Below, piece after piece: positions 10,786-20,383 of a DNA stretch of 64,000 nt (position 1 is its first letter; each line of letters begins with the position of its first letter). The notes under the pieces were generated by a model. That model did not search any database and was not told where the DNA came from. It was given only the letters and a program-made list of their open reading frames with translations. The DNA is from Brachyhypopomus gauderio (lineage: Eukaryota; Chordata; Actinopteri; Gymnotiformes; Hypopomidae). A program made the position numbers and the translations under genes. The stretch covers positions 3,621,646-3,685,645 of the forward strand of contig NC_135213.1 of assembly GCF_052324685.1 (NCBI RefSeq). Reading direction: 5' to 3'.

Positions 10786-11267
10786 GTTCTTTACTAAGGG
10801 GGGTGTACCCAGCGTTACCTCCTAACTTCTACATTTTACCCCTCACACAGATCTTATTCTCTCCTCTACCAGTATAGCAAGTGTGAGATACTTAAATACT
10901 TCTCTATCACAGGATAGGATGAGGCGTGTATTTCCTCTTTTCCATCAAAGGCATTTAGCCCTGCATGTGACCTTGTTTTCTTATTGTAAAGCCAAGAGAA
11001 ATCTAAGCCATGCATTAGTATCCTTTCATTGTTTTTCTTGATTTGGTTAACCTTAGTTACTGTTCAAGATCTGCCCAGTAGTGAACTTGTTGCCCAGATG
11101 TGTGTCTACAGCATCCCCCAGCCATCTCATGGATTATGCTATGAGCGGGATGGATAACTTGACTCATGGAATTGATCACCTCCCAGTGGATGCTACAGGG
11201 AACATGGACTGCATGGATAACCTTTTGTGCTCTTCAGGACTGTGACATCAGCCCCAGTCTGAAGACC
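10786..11267 (+). other. Post-gag interior of LTR element, no pol
   Basis: Stops occur in all frames. It starts with a GGGGGG run and includes a pyrimidine tract with CACACAG, which could be a relic splice acceptor or pol/env boundary. The last 200 bases contain short readable pieces but no domain that I recognise. This appears to be what is left after loss of pol. Confidence 0.6.
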
Positions 11268-11277
11268 AAAGGGGGAA
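11268..11277 (+). other. Polypurine tract
   Basis: AAAGGGGGAA lies directly against the TG of the 3' LTR, the expected position for the plus-strand primer of an LTR retrotransposon. Confidence 0.8.
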
Positions 11278-12209
11278 TGTAGGTACCATGCTAAACCAGC
11301 AGGTGGCAGTACCACTGGCAACACATTGAACAAGCTTGCTTTGACGGAAGTAAGGGTGTGTCTACAGTTCAGGTGTTTAAATACCCTGAACAGCCATTCA
11401 TCTCTCTCTCTCTGGTTTGACTGACACCGAGGTTAGACCTATTAAAGAGAGGCTCCGCCACTTCTCTCTCTCCGGTTTTCTTTGAGAACACGCGAACTTT
11501 GCAACGACTAACAGCTGAAAGTCATACTACTTAATTAACGAGCCCGAGTTACGGTGCAATCTAACCACCAACCGATCAACATTACCGCGACGACAGATTC
11601 ACCGATTTGCTTCAATCAAGCTTGCTAACGCGGCCACACGGACTGAAACAAAGGCGATCAACTCCCTGTTGTTAAACCGTGAACGAGACTCGCGTTCCTG
11701 GACGATTCCCCAGCACACCTGGACGACGTCGTTAATTCAACGAGGAGCCTGCGGTGGAAATTCCCTCCTAATTCCAGGAGAATTCAGGGAGGACGACAAA
11801 ACCCCAAATCCTCAACACGTGAGACTCTTACCGCTGGGCATAGTTCATCAAAGGGCATAGTTATTTATTTGAACTACAGAGTTAACTAAGTTTTTTTTGT
11901 TAATACATTCTGAATGTTTGTGTTTAACTTTATTTTCATAAACTTCGTTAAGATTTGTATATACAAAGTTCTCCACCTGGCATGCAATCTCCATGTTTTA
12001 TCTTCTGAATATTTGACAACTTGTAGTTCCCATTCTCAGACACACTACATTAATTTTTAGTTAGTAAGCCAGCGCCATTACTCTTTGCTCTGACCACGTT
12101 GGAATAAACCTGTTTAAAGTCGGCGCCATTTTAGTTGCTTTGTTCTCCATAGGAGAACTGAGATTACAACTCCGCCTCCTCACAAGCGCGCACACTTACT
12201 CCTCCCCTT

Positions 12210-12241
<32 letters not shown>

Positions 12242-12565
12242 TAGATACCCAGTCTTCACTGTTAATATACTGATACCTGTTGATGCTGTTTGTGTTTTAG
12301 AATAGTTGGTTTTAAATAAATGTATCATTTATTTTCACCAAATTGTCTGTTGATGTCATTCAAAAGTGGTTGTTGCCAAAACCTCCAAAGAATTCATAGT
12401 TAAATCCTTCAAATACCAAACCATTAATTACCCTTAGTTGATAACAACTTGTGGTTCTGGTATAATTAGAATATGAGACTGATTTCTAAATTAATGAGAC
12501 TGATTAATAATTAAGGTAAAACAAAGTATAACTACTTTAAAGGATTAGTAGGTGAAACCCCAACA
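11278..12565 (+). repeat. 3' LTR
   Basis: Nearly identical to the 5' LTR over its full length. Differences seen include GTCGTAC/GTCATAC, TTGCCTTG/TTGCTTTG, an extra TTAT near 11866 and a different (CA)n length. It ends in AACA followed by the GTAG target duplication. Confidence 0.9.
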
Positions 12566-12660
12566 GTAGCCTATTATTATACTTAAATGTTATTTATATT
12601 CTAGGTTGCTGAAGTGTTGTGTGTTCCTCTCTGTTACTTAGCTTTTTGTCTATAATTCAA

Positions 12661-13697
12661 AATGAAGAGGAAAAAGGGACATTCCGTCCTATTTCTACAC
12701 CAAAAAGATTAATTACAATGAGGGAGACATGAGACAGAGCCAGATGGTGTTAAGAGAGCTGAAGAGAAGCAAGTCGAGAGCACTGGTGATGTGTTGATCA
12801 CGAATGAACCGGTTCTTTTAAGTGAACAACAAGAGCTGGTTCCCCTCTAAGACTGAGCCATTTTTTTCTAAGGCTTGTCATTCAACAAATCAGAGAACAA
12901 CAACAATAAGCAGAGGAACTAATCATCGAAAGGGTTATACCACCAAGCAAGGAGGGCAGGGTGGTATCACCAGAGAGAGGGTACAGAGCAGGAAAGAGAG
13001 ACAGATGAAAATCCTGAGTGAGGAAGCTGAGAGTGAGATACAAGCAGAGAGTGAGACACAGACAGAATATATGTGCATCCACAAGCACTGGACCATCAGG
13101 TTTGTGATGTTGAAGAAAACATTTGCTTGCTTAGTGTGATGCATACAAAACGTCTATCTTAAGCTAATTTGCAGTCGTAGTCCCTGGTCAGGCTTTAGAA
13201 TACAATGAAAGAAAGTACTGAATACTAAGTACTGTGTCGATGCAGAATATATGTTTATTTACATATATTTAGTTTGTCTTTCTCCACAGACGTCAGCAAA
13301 TGTAAAGAAGACCCACCCATGCAGCCGGACCTAAAGTTGTTTCCAGGGACCTTGATGGGGGACAGGAGGAGGAGCTGCAAGGCAGCCTGGTACCACATCC
13401 ACCCCTGGCTTGAATATTCAAAACAGTTGGACCCTGCGTATTGTTACGCTTGCAGACATCTTAGGCCTCCCAATAGCTCAGACACACACAGTCTTTGACT
13501 CGCCGGTTGGTTTCAAGAAAGCATCTTACAAAGAGGCGGGGTTTGCATTGCATGCAAGGTCTGAGCGGCACAAACAAGCCATGGTTACATGGAGGGACTA
13601 TCAGAAAGCTGCAGCAGCTAATGCAACACTGGTCAATGTCTTAAACAAGGAGCACAACAGACAGGTCAAAGAAAATCGGGAATATTTATGTACATAA
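12661..13697 (+). pseudogene. hAT transposase N-terminus with TTF-type zinc finger (ZMYM1-like)
   Basis: A start region MKRKKG near 12661 is followed by frame-broken sequence. From about 13350 it reads SCKAAWYHIHPWLEYSK then DPAYCYACRHL, typical of the TTF-type zinc finger that precedes the catalytic core in many fish hAT transposases annotated as ZMYM1-like. A frameshift near 13490 leads into SYKEAGFALHARSERHK. Reading stops at 13697 in AT-rich sequence, so the catalytic core and dimerisation domain are absent. It is a broken transposon remnant rather than a host zinc-finger gene. Confidence 0.65.
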
Positions 13698-13790
13698 ATA
13701 TATACTATAATATATAATTATAATATATAAACATATATTTATTTATTTAAATAATATTTATTTAAATTATTTATTTTCTCCAGTCAATAC
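13698..13790. repeat. AT-rich simple repeat
   Basis: Runs of ATATAT, TATTTA and AATTAT between two transposon fragments. Confidence 0.7.
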
Positions 13791-13852
13791 AGTCTGTAAA
13801 ATGTTCTTTTTTTTGTCTCAAATGTGATATTTTGAGCCATTCACTTTGGTTA

Positions 13853-14382
13853 AAGTCATGGCCAAAAGTTTTGAGAATGATACAAATGTTATATTTTCCC
13901 ATGATCTGCTGCCCTCTGGTTTTTATGTGTGTTTGTCAGATGTTTTTTTTTAATCACATACAGAAATATAATTGCAATCATATTATGAGTAACACAAGCT
14001 TTTATTGACAGTTAGAATGAGTTAATGCAGCAAGTCAATATTTGCAGTGTTGACCATTCTTATTCAGGACCTCTGCAATTCTCCATGGCATGCTCTCAAT
14101 CAACTTCTGGACCAAATCTTGACTGATAGCAGTCCATTCTTGCACAGTCAATGCTTGCATTTTGTCAGAATGTGTAGGTTTTTGTTTGTCCACCCATCTC
14201 TTGAGGATTGACCACAAGGGATTAAGATCTGGGGAGTTTCCAGGCCATCGACCCAAAATCTCTGTTTTGTTCCCTGAGCCATTTAGTTATCACCTTTGCT
14301 TTATGGAAAGGTGCTCCATCATGCTGGAAAAGGCATTGTTGATCACCAAACTGATCTTGGATGGTTGGGAGAAGTTGCTCTC
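13853..14382 (-). mobile_element. Tc1/mariner fragment, 3' half of transposase
   Basis: The end CATGGCCAAAAGTTTTGAGAA matches the terminal repeat common in fish Tc1-like elements. On the minus strand, 14256-14035 reads the C-terminal part of a Tc1 transposase, including NSPDLNPL, where the third catalytic acidic residue should follow. Upstream (14380-14260) an MMEH segment and FSQPSKISLVINN are readable in shifted frames. The N-terminal DNA-binding half and the other terminal repeat are missing; the fragment ends at low-complexity sequence. Confidence 0.75.
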
Positions 14383-14735
14383 AATATCAACTACCCCACA
14401 GCCAATTACCCCTCAGGAGTAATTGCCCCAAACAGCTAAATTACCTCTTAACTGCAACAACCTCATTAAACTAATAGCCTTCAACAATATCAAATACATC
14501 AGCATTAACTACCCCAATGCCAAAAGCCCCTCAACAGTAATTACCCCACCACAGGAAAATACCCCCTCAACAAAATAATCCACATCTAAACAAGCTTTTA
14601 ACATAAATTATAACAATAACTCCAACAGGTCAATAACCCCTCAATGTCAACTACCCCACTGCCAATTACCCCTCAGCAATAATTGCCCCAAACAGCTAAA
14701 CTACATCTTAACATCAACAACCCCATTATATGTAC
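14383..14735. repeat. Low-complexity ACCCC/CAAC block with an internal duplicate
   Basis: The sequence is built from words such as CTACCCCA, CCAATTACCCCTCA and AATTGCCCCAAACAGC. A segment at about 14387-14450 recurs at about 14650-14715 with few differences. G is almost absent from this strand. Confidence 0.7.
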
Positions 14736-14751
14736 TGGTTCATATTGGTTG

Positions 14752-14785
14752 GGCCAATGGGTTAGTGGGCCGCCAGCCACCGAAG
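14752..14785 (-). repeat. Short copy of the 34430-type GC-rich repeat end
   Basis: GGCCAATGGGTTAGTGGGCC here is close to the reverse complement of GGCCCACTAATCCATTGGCC near 34690. Confidence 0.45.
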
Positions 14786-14832
14786 CTGTGAAGTTTTCTC
14801 AACAGCTGGTAATATTTTTACTGCACTGTCAC

Positions 14833-15370
14833 TCCTCCGATTCAATCGACATAAACATACAGGCGGTCCCTGGGTTACGAGTTTCTCGAGTTACGATTTT
14901 TCGTGGTTCGACATCTCCCATTTACTGTGTAAAGCCTTGTTTGGACTTAAGTGGTTCTGCGTCGTAAACGGAATTTGGTGTTTGGTGTGCGCGGTGTCAG
15001 GATAGGTCTATAGCCTTAGTTAAACGCAGCTATGGATAAAAGTATTTGCCAAAAGGCTAGCTTTAGGATAGGATAACTGCGTATAGTACGTTATTTACTT
15101 ACAGTATGTACATATGTTCCGATTTACATCGAAAATCGATTTACGACGGATCGACGTCGTAACCTGGGGACCGCTTGTATTTCACACATCGGAAGAACTT
15201 CAGAGGTAGATACAAGATAAATTCAGTATTTTATCTTTATTCTGATGAAGTTTAATTTTTATCAGAAATATAAGAAAATGTTTTTTTTTGAGCCAGTACA
15301 GGTGGTCAGACGATCTGGTTCTTCATGGACGCCTTACGGCGTAAGGTGTAATACATGAACAAAAGCACAA
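14833..15370. repeat. Duplicated block, copy 1 (second copy 43531-44042)
   Basis: This block, including both flanks outside the MITE, matches 43531-44042 closely. Shared words include CTCCGATTCAATCGACATAA before the MITE and ACAGGTGGTCAGACGATCTG after it. The match therefore exceeds the MITE itself and may be a segmental duplication or a larger composite element. Confidence 0.75.
14860..15177. mobile_element. Tigger/pogo-like MITE, copy 1
   Basis: Terminal inverted repeats CAGGCGGTCCCTGGGTTACG and CGTAACCTGGGGACCGCTTG are bordered by TA on both sides, the target duplication of Tc1/mariner/pogo elements. There is no transposase reading. Length is 318 bp. Confidence 0.75.
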
Positions 15371-15689
15371 AATGTATGTCCTAGTAATCCAACACAAAAT
15401 GTTTATTAAATATTTTATATATTAAAACTAATTATAATCATAATACTTGTAATTCTTTTAAACTTTATTTGCATAATTTCTTTTTTGGTGTCCTATAATT
15501 TACTAACAGTAATGAATAAATAATTAATCATGCCTGTTTTTAACATATTGTGTCTAATTGTGTTAACAGAATCTTTAGGTTACAGCATTTTCTTAGAATA
15601 TTAATAGAATTTTTTTTATCTCACCATAATGATTACCTGACTATTATTAATTCATTTAAAGATACAATTATTCAAAGTTTGGTGCACTT

Positions 15690-16140
15690 CCACCCCTATC
15701 ACCCCTGTATGTGCCACCCAAATCAGTCGATCTATTCATTCTCTCTCATTCAACTCTAGCTTGTTTGTTTGTGTTGTTACCTTCATCATTAATATCTTGG
15801 TGTTTAACTTTGAATCTTTTACAGCCTCTAATGGAGGATCATTGTCCACCAGCCTGGATGACTAAGATTACTCGTCATATTCTGTCCAAGCTGATTTCAA
15901 AGGATAAGCTTTTTTTTTTTTTTTTTTTTTATTAACTGGACATATATTATTTTCTGGCTGTGTAAGACTGATCCATCAATGAATCTCAGGTCACATAGAA
16001 ATAATTTATTTGTATTTTATCTTTTTTATACACAGAAACATGAGTTAAGAAACCAGGAGAGACATCTGACATCATTATTCCAATCTCCATCACACTTGAC
16101 AACATTTGTGTCATGGTGCCTCTTACCTGTGTCCCACATT
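15690..16140 (+). pseudogene. Orphan MHC class I tail exon and 3' UTR
   Basis: After an acceptor TTTTACAG, the exon at 15825-15865 reads ASNGGSLSTSLDD and a TAA (assuming the phase-1 G of the preceding exon). It resembles exon 7 of the MHC class I gene at 42285-42355. Flanking homology continues: TGTGCCACCCAAATCAGT also occurs near 46515, and the stretch ACCAGGAGAGACATCTGACA to TCCATCACACTTGACA also occurs near 42510-42555. A run of about 22 T at 15909 interrupts it. No other MHC exons are nearby on this side, so it is a detached 3' end. Confidence 0.75.
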
Positions 16141-17019
16141 TCTAATTTTTAATTGCCATTATCAAAATATTTCGTCCAGCAGTCTATTTACAGTATTGTC
16201 GTAAATAAGTATTTTGACTATGGAAGGAGAGCTCCTCTTGAAATTTTTTTTGTACCCAGCCAAGTGGATCAAGTGCAGTCTGAATGTGGGTGTTATACTG
16301 AGGGCTTTAACGCTAGTCCTCAAGGCATTGATATGAATCAAGAGGAAAGAGACTGTATGGGTGGTGGAGGATTTTCCAGTGAGTGACTCCTGAAATGTTT
16401 TACCCAAATCCACAACATTTTCTGATCACCTGTATAGTGAGAGTTTGTCACCCTAGTACAGAACATGTTAATGGATAAAAGGTGTGCTGTTGGACATGTA
16501 AAGATTAAGTGAGCAGGGAATGAATGTAAACAAGAAAAAAAAACTGTTGCACTTGTTGAGATTTACATTTTAATCCCTTCATATATTGTTTACATTACAG
16601 TATTGATCAAGCAGCCTATCATAATCCATATATAATTTGACCAGTCTTAAAGTATTAATCAAATTTCTAATATTAATCACTTTATGTTTTGCTTACAGTA
16701 TAGTATTAATCAAATAGCTAATTATCAAGTGTGTCTGAGAAAAGGCCTGTATGCTCTGTCCCATATTCCAAGTGCCTGTCGTTTTCTAAAAGAACAGGAT
16801 GCTTAAGAAGAAGAATAAGAATGTATATCAGTTTGACAGGACCAGGAAGCGAAGGCCTCTCTCCCACTCCTAGTAAGGAAACATCTGTATGTTTAACGTA
16901 TGTGATCTACGTGCAACTCCTATGTATGGAACCACTATTAAGTCTGTGAAAATCATAATTGGCAAAAGTCATTGTAAGATTTAGGGAAAAAACAAGATGA
17001 CCTCAGCGGATTGTGAATG
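16141..17019. other. No gene recognised
   Basis: AT-rich sequence with repeated AGTATTGATCAA/TATTAATCAAAT words near 16600-16720, perhaps part of an uncharacterised repeat. Open frames at 16153-16413 and 16731-16949 have no recognisable domain. Confidence 0.5.
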
Positions 17020-17027
17020 TCTTAGAC

Positions 17028-17848
17028 CAGTGGTTCTCAAACTTTTTACACAAAGTACCACCAACTGTCAAACGAAAAACCTCCACGTACCACCCCCCCC
17101 CCCAAAAAAAAGAAAAAGCTGTTTGGCGAGTTTAAGTTGTTGACGGGGGGTTAGCGAACGTAAATTGTTACCGGGAGGATGTAAAATGGACACAAGATAA
17201 GTATTATATCGCGGTGGTTGGTGCCAGAGCGAACTAGTAACTCATTGAATCATAGATGTGGATCAGAGGTAAATAAACTAGATTTTTTTTGTCGGCGTGA
17301 GAAATCGGATGTGTGGCGTGTGAAGACGGTCAAATGCGTGTGTCTCACGCTCAATGCATGAAAGTTGCCAACCCTGCTCATTACACACATATGTTATAAT
17401 GTAGTTCTCCTGTAGTTCGTGTTGGTAGGGGTTTACAGCACAAAAAGTCTTCGTGCGACATGCCCTCATACTCATATCGCACGGAAACGAGCAAGTTGGC
17501 TAAATCTGCGACATCTATGGATTCATCTAACTGCAGTGAGAAGCATTTACTCATTTTAATTCTCTCGGTCAATGTTTGTCTGACGTTGTTCGCCATTTCA
17601 TCAATTCTGCGAGTGACTGTGTCGTTTGAAAGATGCACCAGATCGAGCTGTTTAGCGACATTTTCTCCGCAAATAATACGAGTCATCCCTTTTAGTTTCT
17701 GAATTTCAGGACTTGTCATAATTCTGTTTTAATTAAAAAAATGTGTTGTGTAAAAAAAAAAAAAAAAACCTCAAAGCATCTTTTATTTTCCGACCTCATC
17801 TGGCGTACCACCGCGGGGTGCACGCGTACCACAGTTTGAGAACCACTG
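17028..17848. mobile_element. Non-autonomous hAT element, copy 1
   Basis: Starts CAGTGGTTCTCAAACTT and ends AGTTTGAGAACCACTG, a perfect terminal inverted repeat. It is flanked by the exact 8-bp duplication TCTTAGAC (17020-17027 and 17849-17856), diagnostic of hAT insertion. It carries a C run near 17092 and an A run near 17752. A second copy lies at 48512-49365. Confidence 0.95.
17381..17719 (-). pseudogene. hAT transposase remnant (ZBED5-like)
   Basis: The minus strand reads MTSPEIQKLKGMTRIICGEN, then DLVHLSNDTVTRRIDEMA and FSLQLDESIDVADLANLLV. This resembles the region around the first catalytic Asp of hAT transposases that gave rise to ZBED5-like genes. It ends at 17381 and both termini of the protein are missing. 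The copy in 48512-49365 is shorter. Confidence 0.7.
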
Positions 17849-17856
17849 TCTTAGAC

Positions 17857-18807
17857 AATCAGCCTTTGTCTAACAGGCTAGGTTAGGGAAAGTCCAAAAG
17901 AAACGGGGGGGGCTTATACCCAGGCCACACTATATAGAACAGGAGGAAAATGTGTCGGGCAGAGACCTGCGCACAGAGCCATAGGGTAGAGTAGATAGGC
18001 TTGTGTGTGTTCTCTCCAGAGCGCTCTGTATTTTGTATACATTTAATAAAAGAATAAAGACAAGACTGGTAATGTTTTCTCTTGCAATCAACGAGCATGC
18101 TGTGCTAGGTGAAAGAGGATCAAAGCACGACACACTCTAAATGTTACAGACATGAAGTTGCATACAAAATGGTTATATTTTGATGCTAAAGTATAAGCTC
18201 ATCTTTGGAACAAGCTGTAGGCCTCCACGTCATGTCAAGTTGATGATTTCCTGGAAGTAGCATTTATCAGGAGTCGAGACTTTGTTCAAACGGAAGTGAT
18301 TATTTTAACATTGATGTTTGGAAAGCTGAACTTGCTGCACACAAGACTGATGAATTCTCATTCTCATTTTATTTATATATGTATTTTTTGTACAAGAAAT
18401 ATTCAAAAACATATGCTCAGTTCTATCTATACTATTACTAATGGGTTTCTAAAGGCATTAATGGAAGGGCTGAGCCAAATGGTACATGTAAAAAAATAAT
18501 AATAATAAAAAATAAATAAATGGTACATGAATGTATTGACAAAGCACTTATATTTTACATGTTCTTAGAGGTTGTACTGTAGATAAATTAATTCCATTAT
18601 GAAATTAAAAACAATGCACAGAATACCAAGCTATTACCTTAAGAGTTATGCTCATTGACTCAATAACTGGCAGTATTTAAAATGTTTACATATCTATTTG
18701 TGTATACGTTTGGATTCCACATTCCTAAGGAGTTTAGATTAAATGTTTTGAATGAAATTGTACAAATGTGCTAGTACATTTGTGCATTACTGTCTTCCCC
18801 AAATGAT

Positions 18808-18810
<3 letters not shown>
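17857..18810. other. No gene recognised
   Basis: Mixed AT-rich sequence with short open frames only. An (AATAA)n-like run lies near 18490-18520. Confidence 0.5.

Positions 18811-18849
<39 letters not shown>
18811..18849. repeat. (GT)n microsatellite
   Basis: About 19 GT units starting after GATATT. Confidence 0.95.
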
Positions 18850-18851
<2 letters not shown>

Positions 18852-18995
18852 CACACATGCTCTAGATCGCAGTGATGCGTATTTGGATCTGTTCTTATTC
18901 CACAGTGCTTTGTACGTAATCACTGAAATGTCTTGGGTTAAACATTTTGTAACATGTCTTGTAAATAAATAAGTAATAAATGTTTTATATATATA

Positions 18996-19228
18996 CACTG
19001 CTCAAAAAAATAAAGGGAACACTTAAACAACACAATGTAGCTTCAAGTCATCCACACTTCGTGTTCAGATAGGAAGCAACACTGATTGTGAATCAATTTC
19101 ATCTGCTCTTGCGCAAATGGAACAGACAACAGGTAGAAATGAGAGATTTTCAACTGATTTCAAAGATTTTTATTAATTGAGATCTAGGATGTGTTATTTT
19201 AGTGTTCCCTTTATTTTTTTGAGCAGTA
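18996..19228. mobile_element. Tc1-like MITE
   Basis: Left end CACTGCTCAAAAAAATAAAG and right end CTTTATTTTTTTGAGCAGT (reading AGTGTTCCCTTTATTTTT before it) form the inverted repeats of a widespread vertebrate Tc1-type family, in TA-rich flanks. There is no coding capacity. Confidence 0.85.
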
Positions 19229-20383
19229 TATATTATCCACCATTGAGAATGACCTGAATGCCTTGCCCACATGGTCTGATCTTGATGAAGAGCTCTCAAT
19301 GAATTTAGTGAGGAAGGCACCAGAAAATGACAGGAGGTTCACCAGAGCTTCTGAAGTGTGCCAAAAACATTCTCATTCCAGAGCTACACAGTCCTCAGTC
19401 AGTGCTGGGGAGAAGGTATTATATCACAAGACATGGTGCCAGTATTGACACATTGTACAAGAACAAGGGGTGCAGGAGTGATTTCAATTTTCCATCTCAA
19501 CCTGAGGAGGCTTCTTCAGGTGCTTTAGAGCTTTAACAATCAACTATCTAATCTACTATACTATCTTTAAAATATCTTTCCTGTCAGGTATAGTCCTTCA
19601 ACATATGCATTTGTGTGTTCATGGAATCTACATAAACTGGTACTATAGTTTTTCTCTTTCATTCAGATTAAGAGGTTTGGCTACCAGAGGGAGACACAGG
19701 GTAAACAGACAATTTATCATGTCTTTCCTACCTACTAAAGCACAGCTCAGATGCAGCTCAGTCTTCCCAGCATGATGTTTTAGGGCCATCCACAGCATCG
19801 GCACATCCACTGGCACTGTGAGTGCATCACTTTAACAGCCCCATCAGGGGCAGAGTGACTAATCCTTCCTTGCCACCCAATAACCTGGCTGTGTTCCGGT
19901 GACCCAGATCACCACCTGTCAAATGGCTGCTGGAAGTGCATCATGTCTCAGCTGTTCTTGTTTGATTATTGCTGTCTGGTTTAGTGTTTGGGGATGCTGG
20001 CATGGTCTGTGCTTACAGAGGTGTCTGAACCTGGAATTGACACCTCTGTCAACACTAGCTAAACCATGTCAGACCACCCTAGTTCAAACTAGACTAGGTC
20101 TAACTAACCATGTAGACATAGCTGAACAAGGTCTACAGACCACCCCGGTTTGGTGTCAATAACAGAAGGTACAAGATACATGGAAGGGAGTTTCAGCTGC
20201 TCATATACTCCTGTGTGAATGTTGACAATGTTTCTGTATTGCATATATATGTATGTATATATATTGCACTGAAATAATTGTAGGTTTTGATCTTTATCAT
20301 TTATTGCATAAGCCACACCTTCAACCACATAAAGCACAGTCTGATATGAGAGTCACATTTCCTCTTCATGTCTGACAGCAGCG
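19229..20383. other. No gene recognised
   Basis: Two overlapping open frames at 19263-19536 (61 and 69 codons) read PTWSDLDEELSMNLVRKAPE and similar, but I recognise no family. 19740-19900 has SINE-like GC content without a clear tRNA box. Confidence 0.45.

Larger units (their letters stand above)
6681..12565 (+). mobile_element. Complete gag-only LTR retrotransposon
   Basis: Two direct LTRs (6681-7964 and 11278-12565) start TG and end CA, flanked by a 4-bp duplication GTAG at 6677-6680 and 12566-12569. Inside are a primer-binding-like segment, one long ORF (Gag) and a purine tract immediately before the 3' LTR. No protease, reverse transcriptase, RNase H or integrase reading is present in the roughly 490 bases after the ORF or anywhere else in the interior. 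By eye the LTRs differ by about seven substitutions and a few short indels, so insertion is recent. The structure fits a non-autonomous element that depends on a related autonomous one. The 4-bp duplication and the Gag type are compatible with Ty3-like or endogenous-retrovirus-like elements; I do not assign a clade. Confidence 0.9.

Noticed and set aside
18771-18998. Minus-strand ORF across the (GT)n tract, and the similar one at 26003-26230
   Set aside because: They consist of Thr-His runs encoded by the microsatellite.
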